Assembly (NCBI GenBank): GCA_946220775.1
Contig: CAMIFC010000012.1
Coordinates: 1-54,420 of the forward strand
Direction: 5' to 3'
DNA: 54,420 nucleotides
Source: an uncultured Corynebacterium sp.
Lineage (GTDB): Bacteria > Actinomycetota > Actinomycetes > Mycobacteriales > Mycobacteriaceae
This document shows positions 34,973 to 43,611 of this stretch, one piece after another; within the stretch, counting starts at the first letter, position 1; each line of letters begins with the position of its first letter. The position numbers and the translations under genes were made by a program. The notes below the pieces were generated by a model. The model was not told the origin of the DNA. It did not search any database and saw only the letters and a list, made by a program, of their open reading frames with translations.

Positions 34973-36886
34973 ATGCGTTGTCATTCGGGCTTCTCGACGC
35001 GGCCACGTCTCTCACGTGGTCGCGCCGCGTTTCTTTTGACGCCAGTCCTTGTAGCCGGGCTGGTTGTTGGATGCCAGGCTAATCCGGGCGACGCTCCCAC
35101 GGTGGATACTGAAACCACCCAGACCACCACGACTCAGCAGCGGCCAAACCTGCGCGATGAGGCCCTGCGGGAAATCACAGTCGGGGTGGATGCTTTTGAT
35201 GGGAATTTGAACCCGCACATCGTCGGCAATCTTGGTCAAGCCACCATGGCAGTAGCGGACCTCACCTTGCCCTCGGCATTTAACCGCGTGGGGGACAAGT
35301 GGGTGTTGAACCAAGACCTGTTGGTCTCTGCTGTGCCGAATAACTCCGACGCCCCAACATCGGTGATGTACCGGCTGCATCCGAATGCTCAATGGTCGGA
35401 TGGCACCCCAATTTCAGGGGGCGACTTCCAATACCTCGCAGACATGCTGCGTTCCCAGCGAACTGCCGAGGCCGCGGCGCAATACCGCCACATTTCCGAT
35501 ATTCGGGTCACTGGTGGGGGCGCACGCATCAAGGTGAGCTTCGATTCGCCACAAACCGGGTGGCGCCAGCTGTTTCACTATCTTCTGCCGAGCCATATCT
35601 ATCGTTCAGAAGGGCAGAATTTCAGCTCAATGATGAACGAACGCAGTGTGGCCTCCGGTGGCGCCTACCGTGTTCACGCCATCGACTCGGGGCGCGGAGT
35701 CATTGAGCTTCAGCGCAATGACCGTTATTGGGGTGAAAAGCCCGCGGCCACGGACCGGATTGTGCTCACCTCCGTCCCAGATGTGCACACTGGTGCCCAA
35801 ATGCTGCGCTCCGGGCAGCTGCAGATGTACGCGGCATTTCCTTCGGGGCTTGCCGACCTCACCTTGGGGCAGATTCCGGGGATGCGAGGGGCGGAGAAGT
35901 CTCGACGAGTGCAGCTCAACTTCGCGTTGAATCTGCAATCTCAACGGATGGGTGATCGGGAACTTCGAGCCGGAATCCTCGGTTCGACGGATCCTGACAG
36001 CGTGGCACAAATCGTTGCCGGAAATCGGGCTTCGACCGCACCGGAATGGCTATTCCCCGATGCCGAGGTTTCAGCGGACATGAACCGTCAATTCCAGGCA
36101 GATCCTTTTCTTATTGGTGCACCGATCGAAGATACTCAAGCCGTGATCGCGGCACGGACGTTTGCCGATCAGCTGACTCGGGCTGGGGTTCCAGCGAAGG
36201 TGCGCACGGTAGATGCCCGGCAATTGCTCGAGGATTTGATCCCAAATGGGGGCGTTGATGCCTCCGTGACCTGGGGTCGAACCCCTGATACGCCCACGGA
36301 CCTGGCGAATCAGTTTTCATGCGTGGCGGTGGCCCAAAAACCCGGTGACGCCGCCGAGCCTACAGAGTCCACGGAACCAGACGCTCCGGACGAAGAAACG
36401 AATGCGGAAGATGCGCCGGAGTCCGCCGAGCCAGAGCAGTCTGAGACTGAGACCCCAGAGCCGGAGCCGCGGAAAGCTCCCGCGACGGAACCGGGACAGC
36501 GCACCTTCGGCGGAAACACCACTGGGCTATGCGATCGAGACGTCAATCAAGCCATCGGCAGCATGACAACCGGGCAAGTTGCTGACACTGATGGGACAGA
36601 TGCTGCAGGCCCGTCGGAGGCCATGACTAGTGCGGTTGACGCTGTGCAGCAGCAGATGGTGATCCTGCCAGTACTTCGAGACAAGCAGCGATTCACGGTC
36701 AACAAGGGACTCGTCGGCCCGCGCAAGTCACTCGAAGACTGGCCTTTTGACCCGTATAGCGGGGTTTTTGTCGGCGAGGCACAGTGGAAGCGAGCCCAAG
36801 TTGATGCTGCCCAACAAGAACGCCGCGAAGAGCAGCCACTACGCAAGCAATCGACAAAGGAGCCACAAGATGCCACGCGACCTTGA
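34973..36886 (+). CDS. lpqW: LpqW-like lipoprotein, solute-binding-protein fold
   Basis: 637 residues. Signal peptide ends in lipobox LVVGC (Cys34). The rest has the fold of extracytoplasmic peptide-binding proteins (VGVDAFDGNLNPHIVGNLGQ, GGDFQYLADML). The gene lies four bases after typA and before mshB, the place of lpqW in mycobacteria and C. glutamicum, where it controls the split between phosphatidylinositol mannosides and lipoglycans. No permease genes are near, which fits a regulatory rather than transport role. An acidic Pro/Glu/Thr-rich insert of about 55 residues (near 463-520) interrupts the C-lobe. The start follows the typA stop; the frame is open further into typA but without a ribosome site. 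Confidence 0.85.
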   Translation: MRCHSGFSTRPRLSRGRAAFLLTPVLVAGLVVGCQANPGDAPTVDTETTQTTTTQQRPNLRDEALREITVGVDAFDGNLNPHIVGNLGQATMAVADLTLPSAFNRVGDKWVLNQDLLVSAVPNNSDAPTSVMYRLHPNAQWSDGTPISGGDFQYLADMLRSQRTAEAAAQYRHISDIRVTGGGARIKVSFDSPQTGWRQLFHYLLPSHIYRSEGQNFSSMMNERSVASGGAYRVHAIDSGRGVIELQRNDRYWGEKPAATDRIVLTSVPDVHTGAQMLRSGQLQMYAAFPSGLADLTLGQIPGMRGAEKSRRVQLNFALNLQSQRMGDRELRAGILGSTDPDSVAQIVAGNRASTAPEWLFPDAEVSADMNRQFQADPFLIGAPIEDTQAVIAARTFADQLTRAGVPAKVRTVDARQLLEDLIPNGGVDASVTWGRTPDTPTDLANQFSCVAVAQKPGDAAEPTESTEPDAPDEETNAEDAPESAEPEQSETETPEPEPRKAPATEPGQRTFGGNTTGLCDRDVNQAIGSMTTGQVADTDGTDAAGPSEAMTSAVDAVQQQMVILPVLRDKQRFTVNKGLVGPRKSLEDWPFDPYSGVFVGEAQWKRAQVDAAQQERREEQPLRKQSTKEPQDATRP

Positions 36887-37874
36887 GACCCCCAGGGTGC
36901 TCGCCGTTCACGCCCACCCAGACGATGAGTCAATCGTCACCGGTCTAGCCATCGCCGCGCTGCACCGCGAAGGTGCGGACGTGCACGTGCTGACCTGCAC
37001 ACTCGGGGAGCAGGGCGAGGTTATCGGGGACAAATACCAAGGGCTTATCGCAGATCGGACCGATCAATTGGGCGGATACCGTATCGCCGAGCTCCGCAGC
37101 GCACTCGGTGCACTCGGAATCAATCCCCGCCCCGAATTCCTAGGTGGGGCGACCGCTTGGCGAGACTCGGGCATGGTTGGAACCCCCTCTATCGAACACC
37201 CACGAGCGTTTGCCGGTTCGTCAGACATTCACGCGGGGCACACCGAGGAACAAGTAGCTCAATTGCAGGCAGTGATCCAGCGCTTGAAGCCACACATTGT
37301 TTTCACCTATGGGCCGGACGGTGGATATGGCCACCCGGATCACATCAAGACTCATCGTGTGACTCATGAAGCGGTGGTGGGATTGGCGTCCGATGCGTGG
37401 GTGCCCAATGAAATCTGGTGGGCGGTCACGCCTCAGCGGGCTTATCAACGGGCGCTGACGGGAGTGCAGGTGCCTGAGGGGTGGCGGCTTCCCGACGACG
37501 GTGAGATTGCACTCGTCGATGAGGCGGACATTGATGTGCTGCTCAACGGAAGCGCCGATGATGTTGCGGCAAAAACGAATGCGATGGCCGCTCATGCCAC
37601 GCAACTGTGGGTCGCAAACGGCGAGGGGACGGATGTAAATCCCGAAGCTCGCGAGGGGAGAGGCGCGTCGGGGGAGACACTCTATGCGCTGTCGAACCTG
37701 ATTGCGCAGCCGATTCTGCCGGTTGAGGGCTTTCAGTTGGGGTGGCGCAACGAGACCCTGCCCGCAGATTCAACTAGACAGATCAGTCTGTTAGACTTCA
37801 ATTGTGTCACTAACGATGCGTCCACGGGTCAACAGGCCACAGACGCGAACAGGGAGCGTGCCGATGAAGTCTAA
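36870..37874 (+). CDS. mshB: MshB, N-acetyl-glucosaminyl-inositol deacetylase
   Basis: 334 residues. Zinc motif AHPDDE (15-20) and second ligand motif GYGHPDH near 150. It removes the acetyl group from GlcNAc-inositol, the second committed step of mycothiol synthesis, in the cytoplasm. Start at 36870 follows AAAGGAG and lies 17 bp inside lpqW; its own end overlaps the next gene by 11 bp, so all are translationally coupled. Confidence 0.93.
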   Translation: MPRDLETPRVLAVHAHPDDESIVTGLAIAALHREGADVHVLTCTLGEQGEVIGDKYQGLIADRTDQLGGYRIAELRSALGALGINPRPEFLGGATAWRDSGMVGTPSIEHPRAFAGSSDIHAGHTEEQVAQLQAVIQRLKPHIVFTYGPDGGYGHPDHIKTHRVTHEAVVGLASDAWVPNEIWWAVTPQRAYQRALTGVQVPEGWRLPDDGEIALVDEADIDVLLNGSADDVAAKTNAMAAHATQLWVANGEGTDVNPEAREGRGASGETLYALSNLIAQPILPVEGFQLGWRNETLPADSTRQISLLDFNCVTNDASTGQQATDANRERADEV

Positions 37875-38346
37875 ACCCGCGAAGCGGTACTCAACGGCCG
37901 AGCCACACTGGGGCGACCCGAATCGAAGCCAGGTTCGACGGGATACCACCCGGGGCGAACGAATCCGGGGCATCACGTGGTTAAGCATCGGCGCGCTCTT
38001 TGGCCTTTTCGTGTCTGTTTTGTATCTTGGCGTCAGAATCACGGTGGGGGACATGAGCATCCCTTTCCCGTGGGTCATAGTCTTCGCCGGGGTATTCAAC
38101 TGGGCCATCACGAAAACCGCGCTGTTGTGGACGCCCAACAAGGCGATCGCCTCCATCCCCATGTGGGTGTGGCTGGTCGGCTTCCTGGCGGTCCTCATGA
38201 GCCCGGTGTGGAGCTCCAGCGGCGACGTATTCCTACCCTCTACGCTGACAACCTTTGGCCTACTGGCGGTGGGGTTGATCAGTGGGGTGGTCCCCGTGAT
38301 GTACGTTGATCTGTCGGAAGTTGTCAGCGAGCCAACCAAGGGCTAA
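37864..38346 (+). CDS. Four-helix membrane protein, unknown function
   Basis: 160 residues: a basic N-terminal tail of about 35 residues and four hydrophobic segments near 39-60, 68-88, 96-115 and 125-150. The start (MKSKPAKRYS) follows GGGAG and overlaps the mshB stop by 11 bp. A similar small membrane protein follows mshB in related genomes. No function known. Confidence 0.75.
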   Translation: MKSKPAKRYSTAEPHWGDPNRSQVRRDTTRGERIRGITWLSIGALFGLFVSVLYLGVRITVGDMSIPFPWVIVFAGVFNWAITKTALLWTPNKAIASIPMWVWLVGFLAVLMSPVWSSSGDVFLPSTLTTFGLLAVGLISGVVPVMYVDLSEVVSEPTKG

Positions 38347-38432
38347 TTGCCCCGTTGGTGCGGACTAGTGACACAATAGAAACCACCCAAATTGCATTGA
38401 GCACAACAAGGAAAGTGCACTAAGAAGAGATC

Positions 38433-38750
38433 ATGACTTACACGATTGCACAACCATGTGTTGACGTTATGGACCGTGGCTGCGTTGAAGAATGCCCGGT
38501 GGACTGCATCTACGAGGGCAAGCGCATGCTCTACATCCACCCAGATGAGTGCGTGGACTGCGGCGCATGTGAACCTGTCTGCCCAGTTGAGGCGATCTTC
38601 TACGAAGATGACGTGCCAGACGAGTGGGAAGAATACAACGACGCAAACGCGGCGTTCTTCGATGACCTGGGCTCCCCAGGTGGTGCGGCCAAGACCGGCC
38701 CGCAGGACTTCGACGTGCCACTCATCGCCGAACTGCCACCGCAGGCCTAG
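38433..38750 (+). CDS. fdxC: Ferredoxin (3Fe-4S/4Fe-4S type)
   Basis: 105 residues with the FdxA/FdxC pattern: Cys9, Cys17, Cys21 and Cys25 in the first motif (CVDVMDRGCVEECPVDC) and ECVDCGACEPVCPVEAI for the second cluster, then the typical FYEDDVPDEWEEY helix. A small soluble electron carrier. It precedes dapC, as in mycobacteria and other corynebacteria. Confidence 0.95.
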   Translation: MTYTIAQPCVDVMDRGCVEECPVDCIYEGKRMLYIHPDECVDCGACEPVCPVEAIFYEDDVPDEWEEYNDANAAFFDDLGSPGGAAKTGPQDFDVPLIAELPPQA

Positions 38751-38786
38751 TCGCTGTCGCGCATAGTTCAGGAGGCAGAGTCAGCC

Positions 38787-39926
38787 TTGCTCAATTCGGA
38801 TCCGCGGCGTCGCACACCGGTCGCTCAGCGACTGCCGGAATTTCCTTGGGACCAGTTAAAGCCCGCCAAGGATAAAGCGGCAGCTCACCCGGAGGGGCTC
38901 ATCGACCTTTCCGTTGGCACCCCGGTGGATTCCGTGCCACCCGACGTGCAACTGGCTCTGGCGGAGGCAGCCGCCGCGCCGGGCTACCCGCCGACAGAAG
39001 GCATCCCGGAACTGCGCGACGCGATCGTGACCGCCATGTCCCGGCGCTACCGGGTGACGGGCTTGGCCCAAGACTCGGTGCTGCCCGTGATCGGGACCAA
39101 AGAGGCGATCGCTTCGCTGCCACTGGATCTGGGGATCAACGAAGGCGAACTGGTAGTGATCCCTGAGCTGGCGTACCCGACCTACGAGGTATCGGCGCGG
39201 CTGGCCCGCTGCCAGGTCGTGCGCAGCGATTCGCTGCTGAAACTGGGGCCGCAAACCCCAGCGCTGATCTACGTAAACACTCCGGCCAACCCGCACGGCA
39301 AAGTACTTGGGGTCGATCACCTGCGCAAGCTCGTGGACTTTGCCCGCGAACGCGGGTGCATCGTCGTGTCTGACGAGTGCTATCTCGGCCTGGGCTGGGA
39401 AGCCACCGACGTGGCGGAATCACCGGTGTCCATCCTCGACGAGCGCGTCTCCGGGGGCGATTACACGAACCTCCTGGCCGTGCATTCGCTGTCCAAGACC
39501 TCCAACATGGCCAGCTATCGCGCTGGTTGGTTGGCTGGCGATCAGCAGCTCATCCAGGAGATTCTCGGGATTCGCAAGCACGCCGGTGGCATGGTTCCCG
39601 GACCGATCCAGCAAGCCATGATTGCCGCGCTGTCCCACGACGACAACGAGAAACTCCAGTACATCCGCTACCAGCTGCGTCGGCAGCCCCTGAAGCAGGC
39701 TCTGGTTGACGCGGGTTTCCGCGTGGAACACTCCGAGGCTGGCCTTTATCTATGGGCCACCGAAGACCGAAACGCGTGGGAAACCGTCGATCGGCTTGCT
39801 GCCATCGGCATTCTGGTGGCTCCCGGCGAGTTCTACGGCCCTGCCGGAGAACAGTTCGTCCGGGTTGGGCTGACCGCCACCGATACAGACATTGCGGCCG
39901 CCACGCTGCGGCTGCAGAACATGTAG
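38787..39926 (+). CDS. dapC: N-succinyldiaminopimelate aminotransferase DapC
   Basis: 379 residues, class I/II PLP aminotransferase. PLP Lys is in HSLSKTSNMASYRAGW, the Asn/Pro motif is NTPANPHG and the cofactor Asp/Tyr lie in VVSDECYLGLG. In this place next to ferredoxin the family member is DapC of the succinylase branch of lysine and diaminopimelate synthesis. TTG start chosen (38787) after AGGAGG at 10 nt spacing; a later start would cut the conserved N-terminal helix. dapD and dapE, which are neighbours in some relatives, are not in this window. Confidence 0.88.
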   Translation: MLNSDPRRRTPVAQRLPEFPWDQLKPAKDKAAAHPEGLIDLSVGTPVDSVPPDVQLALAEAAAAPGYPPTEGIPELRDAIVTAMSRRYRVTGLAQDSVLPVIGTKEAIASLPLDLGINEGELVVIPELAYPTYEVSARLARCQVVRSDSLLKLGPQTPALIYVNTPANPHGKVLGVDHLRKLVDFARERGCIVVSDECYLGLGWEATDVAESPVSILDERVSGGDYTNLLAVHSLSKTSNMASYRAGWLAGDQQLIQEILGIRKHAGGMVPGPIQQAMIAALSHDDNEKLQYIRYQLRRQPLKQALVDAGFRVEHSEAGLYLWATEDRNAWETVDRLAAIGILVAPGEFYGPAGEQFVRVGLTATDTDIAAATLRLQNM

Positions 39927-39932
39927 CACACC

Positions 39933-40838
39933 GTGGCCACGTGGCGACCGCCGACGATTGACGGCATTTCTCCGCAACGCACCGTGCTGCGGGGGATGGT
40001 TCCCGCAGATGGGATCGAGTACTTTGCCGCGGCAGCGGGGGATTCTCCCATCCCGGTGGGCACGAAATTGTCACCGGGCCAGCTGTTATCCGTCCTCCAG
40101 CCTGCGTGGTTCCACCCCGATGTTGATCCGGGGCTGGAGCCGGCCGGGCTGGCGTCCTTAAAAATCCCAATTATCGCGCGCACCGCGGATATCCTGCTGG
40201 TTAACAAACCGCACGGTCTGCCCGCCACGCCACAGGGGCGCGTGGTGTGGAATTGTGCGCAATCGCGGCTGCGTCGGGAGCTGGGAGAGCCGGATCTCGT
40301 CGCTGTGCACCGATTGGATCGGTTGACGGGTGGTCTTCTTCTTTTTTCCCGACGCCAATCCACCCGCGGCTTACTCCACACCCAATTTGAGCGTCGTGAA
40401 GTCGCGAAGACATACGAGGCCATCGCCCCAACCGATGCTGTGGTGCCAGGCCAGGGTGCGGTGGAGGAAGAGCCCATGCTGGTGGAGCTGCGCATGCGAA
40501 AAGTGAAACACGATCCGCAGGTGAAGGTGGTGGCCGAGGGTGGCAAGATCACGCGGACGTGGATTCGGAAACTCCCGGCGACGGCTGGCTCTGCTGCGGG
40601 GATGAGTGGTGAGCCCGATGAGGGGTTGGCGAGGTACGAGCTTCGGCCGATCACCGGGCATACTCACCAGCTTCGGGTGTTGATGAATCACTGTGGTGCA
40701 CCGATCGTCGGTGATGACACCTACCCCAGCTACAAGCCGAGACCCTGGGAACAATTAACCCCAGCGATGGGGCTCAGTGCCACCATGCTGGGGGTAACAG
40801 TGCCGGGTGAAGGCTACCGGGAGTTCCGGCTGCGCTGA
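39933..40838 (+). CDS. RluA-family RNA pseudouridine synthase
   Basis: 301 residues, GTG start six bases after dapC. Catalytic motif HRLDRLTGGLLLF (usual form HRLDxxTSG) and the C-terminal LRPITGHTHQLRVLMNHCGAPIVGDDTY are clear. It isomerises uridines in rRNA or tRNA. The N-terminal 70 residues replace the S4 domain with a short own module. Convergent with the permease gene. Confidence 0.88.
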   Translation: MATWRPPTIDGISPQRTVLRGMVPADGIEYFAAAAGDSPIPVGTKLSPGQLLSVLQPAWFHPDVDPGLEPAGLASLKIPIIARTADILLVNKPHGLPATPQGRVVWNCAQSRLRRELGEPDLVAVHRLDRLTGGLLLFSRRQSTRGLLHTQFERREVAKTYEAIAPTDAVVPGQGAVEEEPMLVELRMRKVKHDPQVKVVAEGGKITRTWIRKLPATAGSAAGMSGEPDEGLARYELRPITGHTHQLRVLMNHCGAPIVGDDTYPSYKPRPWEQLTPAMGLSATMLGVTVPGEGYREFRLR

Positions 40839-40867
40839 GCACCAGGAAACTCCTGAGGCGCGCTCGG

Positions 40868-42259
40868 CTAGATCGTCGATTCCTCATGCTCGCGGGCGCG
40901 AGGGTTCGTCTTGCCCACGACGAAGCCCAAGATCGACAGACCGACGAACGCCACGGCGACCGTGATCACCTGCACGCGGGCCGATGGGTCCCACAGCATC
41001 AGGATCGTCAGTCCGACAAGCAGAATGACCGTGATCCACGACAGCACCGGGTAAGCCCACATGCGCACTGGGAGGTCGCCGGCCTTCTCCAAGGCTGGGC
41101 GGAGCTTGATCTGAGACAGTGCAATCATCAGCCAGATCACCAGCAGGGAACCGCCGACGGCGTTGAACAGGATGTTGATCAGGTTTTCCGGACCCCACAC
41201 CTGCAGTGCAACGGAAAGGAAAGCGAAAATCAGGGAAACCCACACCGCGCGAATTGGCACGCGGCTGCGGTTCGTCTGCTGCAGCGCGACTGGCGCGTAG
41301 CCGGTGCGGGAGAAGCTGAACATCAGGCGGGAGGTCGCGTAGATCTGTGCATTACATGCAGACAGCAGCGCGAGGACGATCACGATCTCCATCAGCATCA
41401 CGGCGCCGGGGATATTAGCCAACTCCAGAACCCGAGTGAAGGGGGATTCGGCTGCGGTGTTTGCATCGCCCAAGGTTTCGTAAGGAAGCAGGGCGGTAAT
41501 CAGGAACACCGAGCCCAAGTAAAACGCGGAAATACGCCAGATCACGGCGCGGACAGCCGAAGCGATGGAGTGGCTCGGCTCCTCGGATTCCGCGGCGGCA
41601 ATCGTGACGATCTCAATACCACCGAAGGCGAACGCCACTGCTAGCAGCCCAGCTGCGACACCGGAAAGCCCGTTCGGTGCGAAATCTGCGAAGCCCGATA
41701 GCCCTGGGGAATCGAAACTAGGGAAGAGGTTAAAGAGCAACCCCACGCCGATAATCAAGAATAAAATGATCACGGCGACTTTGATCAGGGAGAACCAATA
41801 CTCGAACTCACCGAAACCCCGCACGGCGGTCAGGTTGATGATGGTGAAGATCACCACGCACACAAGCCCGGGGATCCACCCCTCAACCCCGAACCATTTA
41901 CCCATGATGGCACCGGCGCCAGTAATCTCGGCGCCCATGACCATCACGAGCATGAAGTAATACAACCAGCCCAGGGAAAATCCGGCCCAGTTACCGAAGG
42001 CAAGTCGGCCATAAGTAGCAAAGGTGCCGGAGGCTGGTCGGGCAGCAGCTAACTCGCCGAGCATTCGCATTACGAAAATCACAATGATGCCGGCGACGAC
42101 ATAGGAGATCAGAACAGCCGGACCGGCTGCCTGAATACCAACGCCGGTGCCTAGGAAGAGACCTGCGCCAATGGCGGAGCCTAAGCCCATCATGGTGAGA
42201 TGGCGGGTTTTCAGTCCACGACCCAATTGGGTGACTGAGGGGGAGTTTTGGTTTGTCAT
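40868..42259 (-). CDS. APC-family amino-acid permease (GABA/aromatic permease group)
   Basis: 463 residues, 12 helices. Signature SAIGAGLFLGTGVGIQAAGP in helix 1 and GGIEIVTIAAAESEEPSHSI after helix 6. The AAT subfamily imports aromatic amino acids, GABA, proline or basic amino acids with protons; the substrate cannot be fixed. A single gene, divergent from the LOG gene. Confidence 0.88.
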   Translation of the reverse strand: MTNQNSPSVTQLGRGLKTRHLTMMGLGSAIGAGLFLGTGVGIQAAGPAVLISYVVAGIIVIFVMRMLGELAAARPASGTFATYGRLAFGNWAGFSLGWLYYFMLVMVMGAEITGAGAIMGKWFGVEGWIPGLVCVVIFTIINLTAVRGFGEFEYWFSLIKVAVIILFLIIGVGLLFNLFPSFDSPGLSGFADFAPNGLSGVAAGLLAVAFAFGGIEIVTIAAAESEEPSHSIASAVRAVIWRISAFYLGSVFLITALLPYETLGDANTAAESPFTRVLELANIPGAVMLMEIVIVLALLSACNAQIYATSRLMFSFSRTGYAPVALQQTNRSRVPIRAVWVSLIFAFLSVALQVWGPENLINILFNAVGGSLLVIWLMIALSQIKLRPALEKAGDLPVRMWAYPVLSWITVILLVGLTILMLWDPSARVQVITVAVAFVGLSILGFVVGKTNPRAREHEESTI

Positions 42260-42342
42260 AGATGAATTAGATCACATCTTGGTTTGGGTGAACGACGAGT
42301 CCACCAGTTGGGTAGGGAAAAGTGGGCTTATATTGGGTAGTG

Positions 42343-43218
42343 ATGATGAATAAACACCCTAATCCAAGAATCCCAGCAGATTACAACGCGGATTCGAAAA
42401 ATCTCTCAGATTTCCACTTCCGTGGTCCAGTTATGTACCGCGGAAAGAACTTCGACGACCAGCCGGAGTCAACGACTGATCAACGGCTGCTGCAACAGCA
42501 AGACGGCACTGACTGGCTGCACACCGACACTTGGCGTGTCATGCGGATCCAGGCGGAATTCGTGGATGGCTTTGGCGCGCTGGCCAAGATCCCTAAAGCA
42601 ATCACGGTATTCGGCTCGGCCCGCGTGCCCGAAGGCCACGAGTACTACGAGCTGGGGTGCAAGCTCGGACGGCTGATCACCAAGGAAGGCTATGCGACCA
42701 TCACCGGTGGCGGACCAGGCCTGATGGAGGCAGCCAACCGTGGCGCATCTGAATCGGGCGGACTGTCGATCGGACTAGGCATCGAGCTGCCCCACGAACA
42801 GCGGATGAACGACTGGGTCGGGTTGGGTCTGAACTTCCGGTACTTCTTTGTTCGCAAGACCATGTTCCTGAAGTACTCACAGGCTTTCATTTGCTTGCCA
42901 GGCGGCCTGGGCACCCTCGACGAACTATTCGAAGCGCTGGTGATGGTGCAGACCCAAAAGATCCAGCGGTTCCCCATCATTCTGATTGGAACGAAGTTCT
43001 GGGGCGGGCTCGTTGACTGGATCAAGGATCGACTCGTGGAAGAAAAGATGATCGCCCCAGATGACCTCGATCTGATCTACGTGACGGACTCTCCCGAAGA
43101 AGCCCTCACGCATTGCGTTGCCTCTCATGAAGGTCATATCGAACGCTTGCATTCGCGCCGGGAAGCGTTGCGACGTGAGCACGACCGCCTCGGCGATGAA
43201 CTCGGAAAACTGCAATAA
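42343..43218 (+). CDS. LOG-family protein (TIGR00730)
   Basis: 291 residues. GGGPGLMEAANRGASESGG and the PGGLGTLDELFEAL motif of LOG/lysine decarboxylase-like phosphoribohydrolases are intact. LOG enzymes release the base from nucleoside 5'-monophosphates (cytokinin activation in plants); the bacterial role is less clear. No ribosome site is seen, and TATATT about 13 bp upstream suggests a leaderless transcript starting at the ATG 42343 or 42346. Confidence 0.87.
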   Translation: MMNKHPNPRIPADYNADSKNLSDFHFRGPVMYRGKNFDDQPESTTDQRLLQQQDGTDWLHTDTWRVMRIQAEFVDGFGALAKIPKAITVFGSARVPEGHEYYELGCKLGRLITKEGYATITGGGPGLMEAANRGASESGGLSIGLGIELPHEQRMNDWVGLGLNFRYFFVRKTMFLKYSQAFICLPGGLGTLDELFEALVMVQTQKIQRFPIILIGTKFWGGLVDWIKDRLVEEKMIAPDDLDLIYVTDSPEEALTHCVASHEGHIERLHSRREALRREHDRLGDELGKLQ

Positions 43219-43296
43219 GACCCACGATATGGAGCGACTGACCATCCGAACCACCATTGGTTCGTGGCGGTCGCTATTCTTAGGAGCGTGCATGCC

Positions 43297-43599
43297 ATGT
43301 ATTCGCTGATTTCCCTACTCGGCGCAGCCATCGTTGGTGGCTTATTGGTTTACCTGATCTTGAACGTGTTTGGCCGGCAGAAACAGATCGGATCATCACC
43401 TCAATCCGTCACCGATGCACAACATGTGGAGAGCATCCGAACCACCCCGATGACTCCCGATGGAATCAAAAACCTACAGTTCACCGAGTCTTTCCGGGGC
43501 TACAACACCGATGAAGTGGACGAGTTCCTGGAGCGCCTGGCCAGCTATCTCGATCAGCGCGCTCCGCAAGACAACACCTCTTACTCACAAGCTAATTAA
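43297..43599 (+). CDS. Small membrane protein with DivIVA-like domain
   Basis: 100 residues: one N-terminal membrane helix (LISLLGAAIVGGLLVYLILNVF), a linker, and a short DivIVA-type motif LQFTESFRGYNTDEVDEFLERLASYL. It may tether to DivIVA or to curved polar membrane. TAGGAG precedes the start. It lies 12 bases before the aminopeptidase gene, same operon. Confidence 0.8.
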   Translation: MYSLISLLGAAIVGGLLVYLILNVFGRQKQIGSSPQSVTDAQHVESIRTTPMTPDGIKNLQFTESFRGYNTDEVDEFLERLASYLDQRAPQDNTSYSQAN

Positions 43600-43611
43600 G
43601 GAGTATTTTCA

